Source of the DNA: an uncultured Pelagibacteraceae bacterium
Lineage (GTDB): Bacteria > Pseudomonadota > Alphaproteobacteria > Pelagibacterales > Pelagibacteraceae
Reading direction: 5' to 3'
Assembly: GCA_902633585.1 (NCBI GenBank)
Contig: CACPGZ010000004.1
Coordinates: forward strand, 23,361-87,360
Length of the DNA: 64,000 nt
Shown piece by piece: positions 33,016 through 41,431 of the stretch. Positions within the stretch are counted from its first letter, which is position 1. Every line of letters starts with the position of its first letter. A program made the translations under genes and the position numbers. The notes under the pieces were generated by a model. It ran no database searches. It saw only the letters and a program-made list of their open reading frames with translations, and had not been told where the DNA came from.

Positions 33016-33912
33016 ATGAATTGGGTTATCTTTACAGTTTTAGCGGCTTTTTTTCAAAATTTAAGAACATCGTTACAGAAAAGATTAAATAAGAATCTAT
33101 CATTGGTTGCCTCAGCATATGTAAGATTTGCTTTTGCTTTACCTTTTGCATTTATAATATTTTTTATTAATTTTCGTAATTTAGATATAGTTCAAATAAT
33201 CTTAGATCAAAATAATTTTATTTACTACACTTTCTTAGGAGCAATTTTTCAGGTTATATTCACATTACTGTTACTATATCTTTTCAAATTTTCAAATTTT
33301 GTTGTGGGAACATCCTTAAGTAAAACAGAGGTGATACAAATAGCTATATTCGAATATATTATACTTAAAGATAAATTAAATTTATTTGGAATTATTGGAA
33401 TAATAGTCGCAACTATAGGTGTAATTGTTATAACAATTAAAGATATAAAATTATTTTTTAGAAATTTTTTTTCAAAGGTTACTCTTATAGGATTAACAAC
33501 AGGTCTGATTTTAGGTTTGAGTGTTGTTTATTTCAGGGCAGCAGCATTATCACTTGAAAATTTTTCATCAAATTTTGATAAGGCAATTACAACTTTATTT
33601 TTTGGTTTGTTTATCCAAACTGCAGTGGTAACGACTTATCTTTTGATTTTTGAAAAATCAGAATTTAAAAAATTTTATCAAAATAAAGTTGAAATTTGTT
33701 TCACAGGATTAGCTGGTTTTTTAGCAACATTATCATGGTTTTTTGCGTTTACCTTAATTCAAGCTTCTTTTGTTAGAGCAGTTGGTCAAATTGAAATACT
33801 TTTTAGTTATATGTCGTCAAAATATCTTTTTAAGGAAAAAATAACTTTTATAGAAATTATGGGTATTATAATATTTATTTCTGGAGCAACTTTATTGCTA
33901 TTAACAAAGTAA
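33016..33912 (+). CDS. EamA/DMT family transporter
   Basis: A 298-residue inner-membrane protein with about ten helices in two EamA halves, the second ending SFVRAVGQIEILFSYMSSKYLFKEKITFIEIMGIIIFISG. It is not close to the EamA protein at 1890-2795. Substrate unknown. It is separated from the sugar dehydrogenase by 57 bases and converges with the SHOCT gene. Confidence 0.85.
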   Translation: MNWVIFTVLAAFFQNLRTSLQKRLNKNLSLVASAYVRFAFALPFAFIIFFINFRNLDIVQIILDQNNFIYYTFLGAIFQVIFTLLLLYLFKFSNFVVGTSLSKTEVIQIAIFEYIILKDKLNLFGIIGIIVATIGVIVITIKDIKLFFRNFFSKVTLIGLTTGLILGLSVVYFRAAALSLENFSSNFDKAITTLFFGLFIQTAVVTTYLLIFEKSEFKKFYQNKVEICFTGLAGFLATLSWFFAFTLIQASFVRAVGQIEILFSYMSSKYLFKEKITFIEIMGIIIFISGATLLLLTK

Positions 33913-33913
33913 T

Positions 33914-34180
33914 TTAATTATTTAGTAATTTATTTTTAGCCTTTTCAAATTCTTCTTGAGTCAAAACTCCAGAATCTTTTAGTTTGTTAAGTTTTTCTAA
34001 CTCATCGCTTAAAGACTGCTCCTCACTAGGTTGATCATAGGAAATGTTGTCTTCATTATCATCCTTTACTTTTCGATTAGCTTCTTTGGCACTAAAACCA
34101 CTCATAATGGCTGTACCACCCAAATATAAAACAAAAAGGAAAATTGGAATTACTAAACCAAAAAAAATTAATTTTTCCAT
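33914..34180 (-). CDS. SHOCT domain membrane protein
   Basis: An 88-residue protein with an N-terminal helix (3-24), an acidic linker and a C-terminal SHOCT motif, DELEKLNKLKDSGVLTQEEFEKAKNKLL. SHOCT modules are short helical oligomerisation segments. It is co-directional with the 69-residue membrane protein upstream, 3 bases apart. Confidence 0.8.
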   Translation of the reverse strand: MEKLIFFGLVIPIFLFVLYLGGTAIMSGFSAKEANRKVKDDNEDNISYDQPSEEQSLSDELEKLNKLKDSGVLTQEEFEKAKNKLLNN

Positions 34181-34183
34181 AAT

Positions 34184-34393
34184 CTAATCCTCGTCCTCTT
34201 CCTCTTCTCTCCAATTTTTTTCATACATTAACCAAGCAGCATATATAACTGAAAATGTTCCAACAATCATACCATAATCAAAACCTGTTTGTTGATCATA
34301 TAGGTACCATCCCAATTGGGTTGCTCCAATAGTAGGGACTGTCAAAATCAAAAATACAATTGCAATTCTATAAGGATACTTAGGTTTCTTCAC
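34184..34393 (-). CDS. Hypothetical two-helix membrane protein
   Basis: A 69-residue protein with two hydrophobic segments (about 8-28 and 37-56) and an acidic end (WREEEEDED). I do not recognise it. It precedes the SHOCT gene by 3 bases on the same strand, so the two probably work or are regulated together. Confidence 0.55.
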   Translation of the reverse strand: MKKPKYPYRIAIVFLILTVPTIGATQLGWYLYDQQTGFDYGMIVGTFSVIYAAWLMYEKNWREEEEDED

Positions 34394-34429
34394 GCTTTAA
34401 GGTATCAAAAAATTTAACTGGTTGTAACT

Positions 34430-35275
34430 TTAAAGTTGCGATCTTTTGAAACACTCTACGGTATTTTTTAATAAACACGCTATTGTCATTGGACCTACAC
34501 CGCCTGGAACTGGTGTTATAGCTCTAGCACTTTTTGAAACTTCATCAAAAGCAACATCTCCAACAATACCCTTATCTGTTTTATTGATACCTACATCAAT
34601 TACTATTGCATCTTTTTTTACCCAGTCTTCCTTAACAAGTTCAGGTATACCAACAGCTGCAACAAGAATATCTGCTTCCAAACATTCGGCTTTAAGATCT
34701 TTAGTTCTTGAGTGGGTGATTGTAACCGTGCAATTCTCTTTCAAAAGAAGTTGTGTCATTGGTTTTCCATTTAAATTTGATCTGCCAATTATTACTGCTT
34801 TTTTTCCACTTAAATTTGGCTCAATTTTTTTAATTAACAAATAGCATCCTAATGGAGTACATGGCACGGAACTTTCATAGCCTGAGGAAAGGTTTCCAAC
34901 ATTCATTGGATGGAATCCATCTACATCTTTAGAGGGATTAATTGCCTCTATAATCTTTTGCTTGTCTATATGTTTTGGTAAAGGTAACTGAACTAGAATA
35001 CCTGATACGGTATCGTCTTTATTAAGCTCATCTATTTTATCTAAGATAACTTTTTCCTCCACAGAATCAGGATACTTAATTACCTCTGATTTTAATCCTA
35101 CTTCTTTTGCGGATTTCTCTTTATTTCTTACATATATCTGGCTGGGTGTTAGATCTCCAATCAATATAACTGTCAAGCCTGGAACTTTGTTATGTTTGTT
35201 TTTTAATTCAACAACTTCTTTTCTAAGTTCTTCTCTTAATTCAGCTGCTGCCTTTTTTCCATCTATTAAAATCAT
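34430..35275 (-). CDS. folD: FolD, methylenetetrahydrofolate dehydrogenase/cyclohydrolase
   Basis: A 281-residue bifunctional enzyme of one-carbon metabolism converting 5,10-methylene-THF to 10-formyl-THF with NADP. Signatures are SQIYVRNKEKSAKEVG (catalytic Tyr and Lys), GILVQLPLPKHID, PSKDVDGFHPMNVG, and the nucleotide-binding GRSNLNGKP. It ends with TPVPGGVGPMTIACLLKNT. It is co-directional with yggT, which ends 4 bases upstream. Confidence 0.96.
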   Translation of the reverse strand: MILIDGKKAAAELREELRKEVVELKNKHNKVPGLTVILIGDLTPSQIYVRNKEKSAKEVGLKSEVIKYPDSVEEKVILDKIDELNKDDTVSGILVQLPLPKHIDKQKIIEAINPSKDVDGFHPMNVGNLSSGYESSVPCTPLGCYLLIKKIEPNLSGKKAVIIGRSNLNGKPMTQLLLKENCTVTITHSRTKDLKAECLEADILVAAVGIPELVKEDWVKKDAIVIDVGINKTDKGIVGDVAFDEVSKSARAITPVPGGVGPMTIACLLKNTVECFKRSQL

Positions 35276-35279
35276 AAGT

Positions 35280-35570
35280 CTAAAATATTAAGGGTGCAAT
35301 GTAGAGCTTCATACACATTTCTATAAACCAAATCAATAGAAGTAATATTATGGGTGAAATATCTAAAGATCCTAAATTCGGTAAAAAGCGTCTTATTCTC
35401 ATCAAAAACGGATCAGTTAAACGATAGGTCAACTCTAAAATTGAATAAACAAATCTATTTTGAGTATTCAATATATTAAATGCAATCAACCAACTTACAA
35501 TTACATTCGCAATAACTACATAAGAGTAAAGCTTTAAAATTTGTAAAGCCAAATAAAAAATAGCTATCAT
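35280..35570 (-). CDS. YggT family membrane protein
   Basis: A 96-residue protein with two membrane segments, a YggT domain with YVVIANVIVSWLIAF and the RLTDPFLMRIRRFLPNLGSLDISPIILLLLIWF block. YggT proteins are implicated in membrane organisation and osmotic or division-related functions. It overlaps the MscS gene by 4 bases, which suggests a shared envelope or osmotic role. Confidence 0.9.
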   Translation of the reverse strand: MIAIFYLALQILKLYSYVVIANVIVSWLIAFNILNTQNRFVYSILELTYRLTDPFLMRIRRFLPNLGSLDISPIILLLLIWFIEMCMKLYIAPLIF

Positions 35571-36652
35571 TTTTTTTCAATGTAAATAGATGAACTTGGA
35601 AATGCAAAAGATGCTTTATTTTTCTCTACTATTTTTTTAATTTCAATTGCCAATCTTTCTTTTACTGACAACCATTCATTCCAACTATTTGACTTTGTAA
35701 AACAACGAACATACATGTCAATGGAGCTATCCGAAAATTTATCTACTCTCACTGCTACACCAACTTTAGTGTCGTAATCTTCACTACTATTAATATAAGC
35801 CTCAATTTCATTTCTAATAGTTCTCAATTGATCAATAGTGGAGTCGTATTGAAGAGTTATAATCCAGCTAATTGCCCAATTATTTTTAGCACTATTATTA
35901 ATGACAGCATTTTCTGCAAATTGAAAATTAGGTATGATTGCAAGAGATTTATCAAACTTTCTTATTGTAGTTGATCTAAATCCAATTTTTTCAACTATAC
36001 CTTCGATAATTCCTTCTACCTGTATCCAGTCTCCAATTTTAAATCTTTTCTCTACCAAAACTAAAATTCCTGAAATTAAATTTTTGAACAAATCTTGTGC
36101 ACCTAAAGCAACTGCAACACCAAATAAACCTAATCCTGCAATAATTGGACCAATTTTGATTCCCCACAACTCTAGTACGGCAGCTAAGCCTAATATAAAA
36201 ATTAATATTTTTAATGATTTAATTATCCATCCAATAAGCTCTCTTGTTAAAAGTTTATCTAATCCACTTAATATATAAGAGACCGGTTCAATTATTTGGT
36301 GGATGACCCAAAATATTAAAATCGTTATCAAAGTTCTGTTAATAGTATCTACTATATCTCTACCTTCAGAAGTGAAAGTCATGTAATAACTTGCTATAAA
36401 AAATCCCAGAACGATTGGTAGAAATCTAGCTGGACCCTCTAGAGAACGAACAAAAGTGTCATCTAGTTTATTCGTGGTTCTTTTTGAAATAATTTCTAAT
36501 TTTTTTATAACTAATTTACTTATTAATCCCCTGAAAATTAGAAATATTAAAAATATAAAAATACCAATTAGTATTTGAAAAATGTCTACCCCAAGAATTC
36601 CTTTACTCCAAACAGATAAAAATATTTCAGAAAAATTATTTATTATTTCCAT
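35567..36652 (-). CDS. Mechanosensitive ion channel, MscS family
   Basis: A 361-residue channel-like protein with about five membrane helices, then the MscS core: the pore helix GLGLFGVAVALGAQDLFKNLISG (about 175-197, read in pieces), the beta-domain GDWIQVEGIIEGIVEKIGFRSTTIR, and IPNFQFAENAVINNS. It would release solutes on osmotic downshock. It lies 2 bases after hemD and overlaps yggT. Confidence 0.92.
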   Translation of the reverse strand: MEIINNFSEIFLSVWSKGILGVDIFQILIGIFIFLIFLIFRGLISKLVIKKLEIISKRTTNKLDDTFVRSLEGPARFLPIVLGFFIASYYMTFTSEGRDIVDTINRTLITILIFWVIHQIIEPVSYILSGLDKLLTRELIGWIIKSLKILIFILGLAAVLELWGIKIGPIIAGLGLFGVAVALGAQDLFKNLISGILVLVEKRFKIGDWIQVEGIIEGIVEKIGFRSTTIRKFDKSLAIIPNFQFAENAVINNSAKNNWAISWIITLQYDSTIDQLRTIRNEIEAYINSSEDYDTKVGVAVRVDKFSDSSIDMYVRCFTKSNSWNEWLSVKERLAIEIKKIVEKNKASFAFPSSSIYIEKK

Positions 36653-36654
36653 TT

Positions 36655-37353
36655 TTAAATTTTATATAACAAAAACTCCTCTTCTCCAGGATTAAAAAGA
36701 AATATCTTCTTCCATTTAATTTCATTCAATATTGACGAGGTTTTTTCACCAATACACATTAAATTCGTGTCCATACAAAGAGCTTCTAATTGATGAAATT
36801 TGATAAAATTTAGAAAACTATGTGCGCTATTTTGAGAGTAAATATATATAATATTTGGCATATTTTTTTTTAATTCTTTTACAAATTTTTCACTAAAATT
36901 TTTATTATGGGTAACTTTATAATTTATAATTCTTTTAATTTTATAGCCTTCATTTAACAATTGTTGATCTAGATTTACTGATATTATTTCTCCACTTATA
37001 TAAAGTAGTTTACCAGTTGATGAATTATAATTTTGTATAATTAATTCTTTTAAATTTGAAACATTTCCATCTGCAGCAATTGTATTTTGAAAACCTAAGC
37101 TTCTTGCCTTTTTTTCAGTGGCTTCTCCAACACAAAAACATTTAATTGTTTTATTAATTTCATTTAAATTTAAAAATTTTACAGCATTAGCGCTGGTGAA
37201 GATGATCCCATTATAATCTATAAAATCAATTTCATCATAAAATGTTTTCTCTACACGTAGTAACGGGAGATGAGAAACTTTATGACCTAGAGATTGAAAT
37301 TTAATAATCATTTCAGAACAATCTTCTAAAGGTCTTGTTAACAAAATATGCAT
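36655..37353 (-). CDS. hemD: HemD, uroporphyrinogen-III synthase
   Basis: A 232-residue cyclase closing the tetrapyrrole ring with inversion of ring D. The family is poorly conserved. Support comes from the start ILLTRPLEDC, DYNGIIFTSANAVKF, the CVGEATEKKARSLGF segment, the YIYSQNSAHSFLNF block and placement 1 base after hemC. Confidence 0.88.
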   Translation of the reverse strand: MHILLTRPLEDCSEMIIKFQSLGHKVSHLPLLRVEKTFYDEIDFIDYNGIIFTSANAVKFLNLNEINKTIKCFCVGEATEKKARSLGFQNTIAADGNVSNLKELIIQNYNSSTGKLLYISGEIISVNLDQQLLNEGYKIKRIINYKVTHNKNFSEKFVKELKKNMPNIIYIYSQNSAHSFLNFIKFHQLEALCMDTNLMCIGEKTSSILNEIKWKKIFLFNPGEEEFLLYKI

Positions 37354-37354
37354 A

Positions 37355-38272
37355 TTACTTTTTATAAGAATTATTAGATTTTAGTTTTAAAATTTCACCA
37401 ACTTCTTTACCTATTCCAATAAATTCTTCTAATTTACCAGTTTTTTTTTCATAAAATCTTTCTAGACCGTCAAGTGAAAAAAGCTCAGCCTCTAAAGTAA
37501 TTTTACCACCCTCTATTTTGGAATAAACTCCAACAGCTGTTTCACAATCACCTTCCAAAACTTTCAAAACGTTTCTTTCACTATGCGCTCTCATATATGT
37601 TTCTTCATGATTTATGTTTTTTAAAATTGAGTTTATTTTTTGATCTTGCTCTCTACATTGAAGTGCTATTATACCTTGTCCGGCACTAGGAATTATTTTT
37701 TCTGGAGAAAATATTTCTGAAATTTCACTACCAAACTCTAAAAATTTAATTCCTGCATAAGATAAAATTATTGCATCATATAATCCATCTTTTAACTTTT
37801 TTAATCTTGTATCAACATTACCTCTGATAAGTTTACATTGAATATCCGATCTAATTTTTTTTATCTGATATTCTCTTCGAAAAGAAGAAGTGCCAATAAT
37901 AGAATTAGTTTTTAGTTCACTTAATTTTTTTTTGTTTAATGTAATAAGAATTTCTCTTGGATCATTTCTTTCTAAAAATGCGTCTGTTGTAAGGCCTTCG
38001 GTTTCTAAAGCAGGCATGTCTTTAAGAGCATGAACTGCTATATCTATATTTTTATACTTTAGCTCTTTTTCTATGTTGCTTGAAAATAGTCCCTTCCCAC
38101 CAAATTCTGACAATCTTAAATCTTTAAACTCATCGCCTTTGGTAGTTATTTTTTTAATAACAATATCTTGCTCTATAAAATCAGTATTTTTTATAATTTT
38201 ATCTCTTACTTTTTGTGCATATAGTAAAGCTAACTTGCTGCCTCTTGATCCAATAGTAATTTTTTTACTCAT
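37355..38272 (-). CDS. hemC: HemC, porphobilinogen deaminase
   Basis: A 305-residue enzyme polymerising four porphobilinogens into hydroxymethylbilane. Signatures: IGSRGSKLALLYAQ at the start, FGGKGLFSSNIEKELKYKNIDIAVHALKDMP, IGTSSFRREYQIKK, and the dipyrromethane-cofactor cysteine in VLEGDCETAVG. It diverges from tsaD across 56 bases, the usual alphaproteobacterial neighbourhood. Confidence 0.96.
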   Translation of the reverse strand: MSKKITIGSRGSKLALLYAQKVRDKIIKNTDFIEQDIVIKKITTKGDEFKDLRLSEFGGKGLFSSNIEKELKYKNIDIAVHALKDMPALETEGLTTDAFLERNDPREILITLNKKKLSELKTNSIIGTSSFRREYQIKKIRSDIQCKLIRGNVDTRLKKLKDGLYDAIILSYAGIKFLEFGSEISEIFSPEKIIPSAGQGIIALQCREQDQKINSILKNINHEETYMRAHSERNVLKVLEGDCETAVGVYSKIEGGKITLEAELFSLDGLERFYEKKTGKLEEFIGIGKEVGEILKLKSNNSYKK

Positions 38273-38328
38273 AAATAAATTTATTTCTTACTTGTATTGG
38301 GATTGTACAATTATTAAAAACTATTTGA

Positions 38329-39402
38329 ATGAGTAAAAAACCCTTAATTCTTGGAATAGAGTCTAGTTGTGATGAAACGGCGGCCTCCTTGATATCTGAA
38401 AATGATCAAGGATTACCAATTATATTATCTAATATTGTATCCAGTCAGGTAGAGGTTCATAGAGATTTTGGTGGAGTTGTCCCAGAATTAGCAGCTAGAT
38501 CTCATATAGAAAAAATCGATTTGATTGTTCAAAGAGCAATAAGTGAGAGTGGAAAAAAAATAGAGGAAATTGATGCAGTAGCCTGCACAGCAGGACCTGG
38601 GCTTATTGTATGTTTATCTGTTGGTTTAAGTTTTGCAAAAACTTTTGCTTCGATAATGAACAAACCTTTTATTGCTGTAAATCATCTTGAGGGGCATGCA
38701 CTAAGTCCCAAAATAAATTCATTGCTGGATTATCCATATTTACTTCTTTTAATATCTGGAGGACATTCACAGTATCTTGATGTTCAAAGTTTAGGCAAAT
38801 ATAAAAGGTTAGGAACAACTATTGATGATGCTCTTGGTGAAGCATTTGATAAAACAGCTAAACTTTTAGGGGTTGAATTTCCAGGTGGACCACAAATCGA
38901 AATTTTGGCAAAAAAAGGTGATCCAGAAAAATATGATTTGCCAAAACCAATTTTCAATAAAGGTGGATGTAATTTATCATTTGCTGGACTAAAAACAGCT
39001 GTTTTAAAAATAAATAAAACTATCAAAACGGAACAAGAAAAATTTGATTTAGCAGCATCGTTTCAAAAGACTATCGAAGAAATATTATCTAAAAAAACTA
39101 AAATTGCTTTTAAACAATTTGAAAAACATAAAACTCTTAAAAAAAAAGTTTTTGTAATAGCTGGTGGTGTTGCAGCAAATAAAAAAATTAGATCAATGTT
39201 AATTAATTTATGTGAAGAAAAAAATTATGAAAGTATATTTCCTCCAATTGACCTTTGTGGTGATAATGCTGCAATGATTGGAATGGTAGGTTTAGAAAAA
39301 TTTAAGTTAAAACAGTTTAATGATCTAGATTATCCAGCAAAACCAAGATGGCCATTAGATGAAAAAGCGAGTTTTTTAAAAGGAGCTGGAGTAAAATTAT
39401 AA
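38329..39402 (+). CDS. tsaD: TsaD, tRNA threonylcarbamoyltransferase subunit
   Basis: A 357-residue ASKHA-fold protein that makes t6A37 in ANN-decoding tRNAs with TsaB and TsaE. It begins LILGIESSCDETAASL; metal ligands His119 and His123 are in VNHLEGHALSP, and GGHSQYL and VIAGGVAANKKIR are clear. The C-terminal DLCGDNAAMIG carries the last metal-binding aspartate. The following gene space up to the EVE gene is occupied by an apparent insertion. Confidence 0.96.
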   Translation: MSKKPLILGIESSCDETAASLISENDQGLPIILSNIVSSQVEVHRDFGGVVPELAARSHIEKIDLIVQRAISESGKKIEEIDAVACTAGPGLIVCLSVGLSFAKTFASIMNKPFIAVNHLEGHALSPKINSLLDYPYLLLLISGGHSQYLDVQSLGKYKRLGTTIDDALGEAFDKTAKLLGVEFPGGPQIEILAKKGDPEKYDLPKPIFNKGGCNLSFAGLKTAVLKINKTIKTEQEKFDLAASFQKTIEEILSKKTKIAFKQFEKHKTLKKKVFVIAGGVAANKKIRSMLINLCEEKNYESIFPPIDLCGDNAAMIGMVGLEKFKLKQFNDLDYPAKPRWPLDEKASFLKGAGVKL

Positions 39403-39446
39403 TGCAATATTGGTTACTTAAACCAACACTTGTGATACATCGTTAA
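39402..39446 (+). pseudogene. Possible degenerate start of an EVE-domain gene
   Basis: Overlapping the tsaD stop, a 14-codon frame reads MQYWLLKPTLVIHR. Its first seven residues align with the start of the real EVE gene at 41014 (MKYWLMK), with 16 of the first 21 bases identical. It ends after 14 codons. It may be the remnant of a second copy or of a recombination that brought in the endonuclease gene. The match is short, so chance remains possible. Confidence 0.3.
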
Positions 39447-39521
39447 GACTCTACCGACTCCCACTAACCTTTACCTTATCTTTGCAATTAAAAATGTTGA
39501 TTAAAGTTAATTATAATCAGC
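39447..39521. other. Intergenic spacer before the endonuclease gene
   Basis: Part of the 168-base gap between tsaD and the zinc-ribbon/endonuclease gene. I see no RNA gene or terminator here. The base composition is locally less AT-rich around 39450-39475, unlike its surroundings. Confidence 0.3.
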
Positions 39522-39547
39522 AAATGTGTAGTACGTAGTGTAGTACG
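39522..39547. repeat. Left copy of a 26-bp imperfect direct repeat
   Basis: This 26-base segment starts AAATGTGTAGTACG and matches 40916-40941 at 22 of 26 positions in the same orientation. Internally it is built from two 12-base near-repeats (GTGTAGTACGTA and GTGTAGTACGAT). Together the two copies bracket the endonuclease gene and could be attachment sites, target duplications or nuclease target sites. Confidence 0.65.
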
Positions 39548-39570
39548 ATTTTATATGTTAGTTTAGTTAA

Positions 39571-40905
39571 ATGAGAAGAGTGAAAAGAGGCTCAAAACTA
39601 TTAAAAGATACCAAATATTTTTCTGAGGTAGATTTAAAAAAAAATATAAATATAGATTTCGATAGACTGGCATCTGGTTCAGGAATTAAAATATGGTGGA
39701 TTTGCTCTAATGGCCATAGTTATGATCAAACACCGAATAAAAAAAGCCATGGAAGAAAGTGCCCATATTGTACGCCAGGTTCTAAAAAAGTTTCAATAGA
39801 AAAAAGCATTTTAAAAAAAAAATCTGAACTCGCTAAATTGTGGCATCCAACAAAAAATGGAAAATTAAAACCATCAGAAGTTAACGCGGGATCAAGAAAA
39901 ACTTGTTGGTTTTTATGTAAAAAAGGTCATGAATTTAAGATTAGTCCAAAAGAAAAAGGTTATTATTTTACCTGTCCATATTGTTCAGGACATAAAATTA
40001 CTTGGGATAATAATTTAGAATATTTATATCCAGATATTGTTTCACAATGGCATCCTACTAAGAATAAAAAAAAACCTAACCTTGTTAGTCCAGGAAGTCA
40101 TCATAAAGCATGGTGGATATGTAAAAAAAATCATATTTTAAAAATACCTATAAGGTACAAAGTAAAAAATCCAAGCGCTTGTCCAAAATGCTATAGTCAA
40201 ATTTCTAAAGTACAACTAAAAGTTTATAGTGAGCTGAAATTTATTTTTAAAGATATTAAAATAAAAGAAATCATAAATAAAACAGAAATTGATATCTATA
40301 TTCCAACAAAAAAATTAGCTCTTGAATACGATGGAAGTTTTTTTCATAAAAAAAATCTAGATCGAGATAAAAAAAAGAATAAATATTTAAAAACGCTATC
40401 TATAGATTTAATTAGAATAAGAGAAAAACCTCTAAAAAAAATTAGTAAAAATGATATTTTGGTATCACAAAATGCTCTTTATAAAAAAGATATTAACAGT
40501 CTTATATTAAGAATTCTTAAAATAAAAAAAATTAATCCTAAAATTAAAAGCAAAATAAAGATTTATTTAAAGGCTAAGAAATTTTTAATGGAAAAAGAAT
40601 ATTTAAAATTATTGAACAATTATCCCAATCCAATGTTAGAAAATTCTTTGGAATATAAATTTCCCAATTTGATTGAGGAATGGGATTTTAAAAAAAATAA
40701 AAATATATCTCCAAATTTATTTTCATATGGCTCCAAAGAAAAAGTGTGGTGGATTTGTAAAAAAGCTGGGCACTCTTGGAAAACAACAATTAGTGATAGA
40801 ACTGGAAAAAAAAAGGTAGGCTGCAGAATATGTAATCAGATCAATATGAAAGAAAGATTTTTGGCTATTAATAAAAGTAGAATTGGAAAAAAAAGAGCCT
40901 GGTGA
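39571..40905 (+). CDS. Zinc-ribbon (DUF4379-like) protein with a Vsr-like endonuclease domain
   Basis: A 444-residue, very lysine-rich protein. Three zinc ribbons come first (Cys45/His49/Cys64/Cys67; Cys116/His120/Cys135/Cys138; Cys184/His188/Cys204/Cys207), each preceded by WWIC- or CWFLC-type text and the WHPTKN linker seen in DUF4379. Residues 215-290 look like a Vsr/PD-(D/E)XK nuclease: Glu221, Asp241 (EIDIYIP), Glu252 and Asp254 (LALEYDG), His259, then DLIRIRE. A fourth ribbon follows (Cys396/His401/Cys418/Cys421). No methyltransferase or toxin partner is nearby. The bracketing repeats suggest a mobile or homing-type nuclease (inference). Confidence 0.75.
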   Translation: MRRVKRGSKLLKDTKYFSEVDLKKNINIDFDRLASGSGIKIWWICSNGHSYDQTPNKKSHGRKCPYCTPGSKKVSIEKSILKKKSELAKLWHPTKNGKLKPSEVNAGSRKTCWFLCKKGHEFKISPKEKGYYFTCPYCSGHKITWDNNLEYLYPDIVSQWHPTKNKKKPNLVSPGSHHKAWWICKKNHILKIPIRYKVKNPSACPKCYSQISKVQLKVYSELKFIFKDIKIKEIINKTEIDIYIPTKKLALEYDGSFFHKKNLDRDKKKNKYLKTLSIDLIRIREKPLKKISKNDILVSQNALYKKDINSLILRILKIKKINPKIKSKIKIYLKAKKFLMEKEYLKLLNNYPNPMLENSLEYKFPNLIEEWDFKKNKNISPNLFSYGSKEKVWWICKKAGHSWKTTISDRTGKKKVGCRICNQINMKERFLAINKSRIGKKRAW

Positions 40906-40915
40906 AAAAATAAAT

Positions 40916-40941
40916 AAATGTATAGTACTTTGTGTTGTACG
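40916..40941. repeat. Right copy of the 26-bp imperfect direct repeat
   Basis: Starts AAATGTATAGTACT, 11 bases after the endonuclease stop codon; 22 of 26 bases match the left copy at 39522-39547. It also overlaps the beginning of a 31-codon frame (40918-41013) that ends directly against the EVE start codon, whose reality I cannot establish. Confidence 0.65.
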
Positions 40942-41013
40942 TGTTTTAAAAAAACCAAGGAAAATGAAAGTCCGATGATTCAAAAATGGCGTAAACATTG
41001 GAGAAACAATTAG

Positions 41014-41427
41014 ATGAAGTACTGGTTAATGAAATCGGAACCTGATGTGTGGTCAATTGATCAACAAAGAGAGGCTGGTGCAAAAGGAGCGCCTTGGGAC
41101 GGTGTAAGAAATTATCAAGCAGCCAAAAATCTCAAAAATATGAAAAAGGGAGACCAATGTTTTTTTTATCATTCGAATATTGGGAAAGAAATTGTGGGAA
41201 TAGTAGAGGTTGTGAAAGAGCATTTCATCGACAGAACAGATAAATCTGGAAGGTTTGTAGCAGTAACTGTTAAATTTTTAAAAAAATTAGATAAACCAGT
41301 AACTTTGGAGGATATAAAAAAAAGCAAGGATTTAAGCCATTTATCTCTGATTAAACAAAGCAGATTATCTGTAATGCCTATTGACTCTAAAAGCTGGAAG
41401 ATTTTAAATAACATGAGTAAATTTTAA
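41014..41427 (+). CDS. EVE domain protein
   Basis: A 137-residue PUA-like protein of the EVE/thymocyte nuclear protein family, thought to read modified bases. Motifs: [51 protein letters not shown] and the closing [16 protein letters not shown] genes near tsaD are common in alphaproteobacteria. Here a nuclease gene lies directly upstream, an interesting pairing since EVE domains also occur in modification-dependent restriction systems. The acs gene follows after 4 bases. Confidence 0.93.
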   Translation: MKYWLMKSEPDVWSIDQQREAGAKGAPWDGVRNYQAAKNLKNMKKGDQCFFYHSNIGKEIVGIVEVVKEHFIDRTDKSGRFVAVTVKFLKKLDKPVTLEDIKKSKDLSHLSLIKQSRLSVMPIDSKSWKILNNMSKF

Positions 41428-41431
41428 ATAT

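Noticed and set aside
40918..41013. 31-codon frame ending against the EVE start codon
   Set aside because: Its first codons are part of the direct repeat, composition is not distinctive, and nothing supports translation beyond the open frame.
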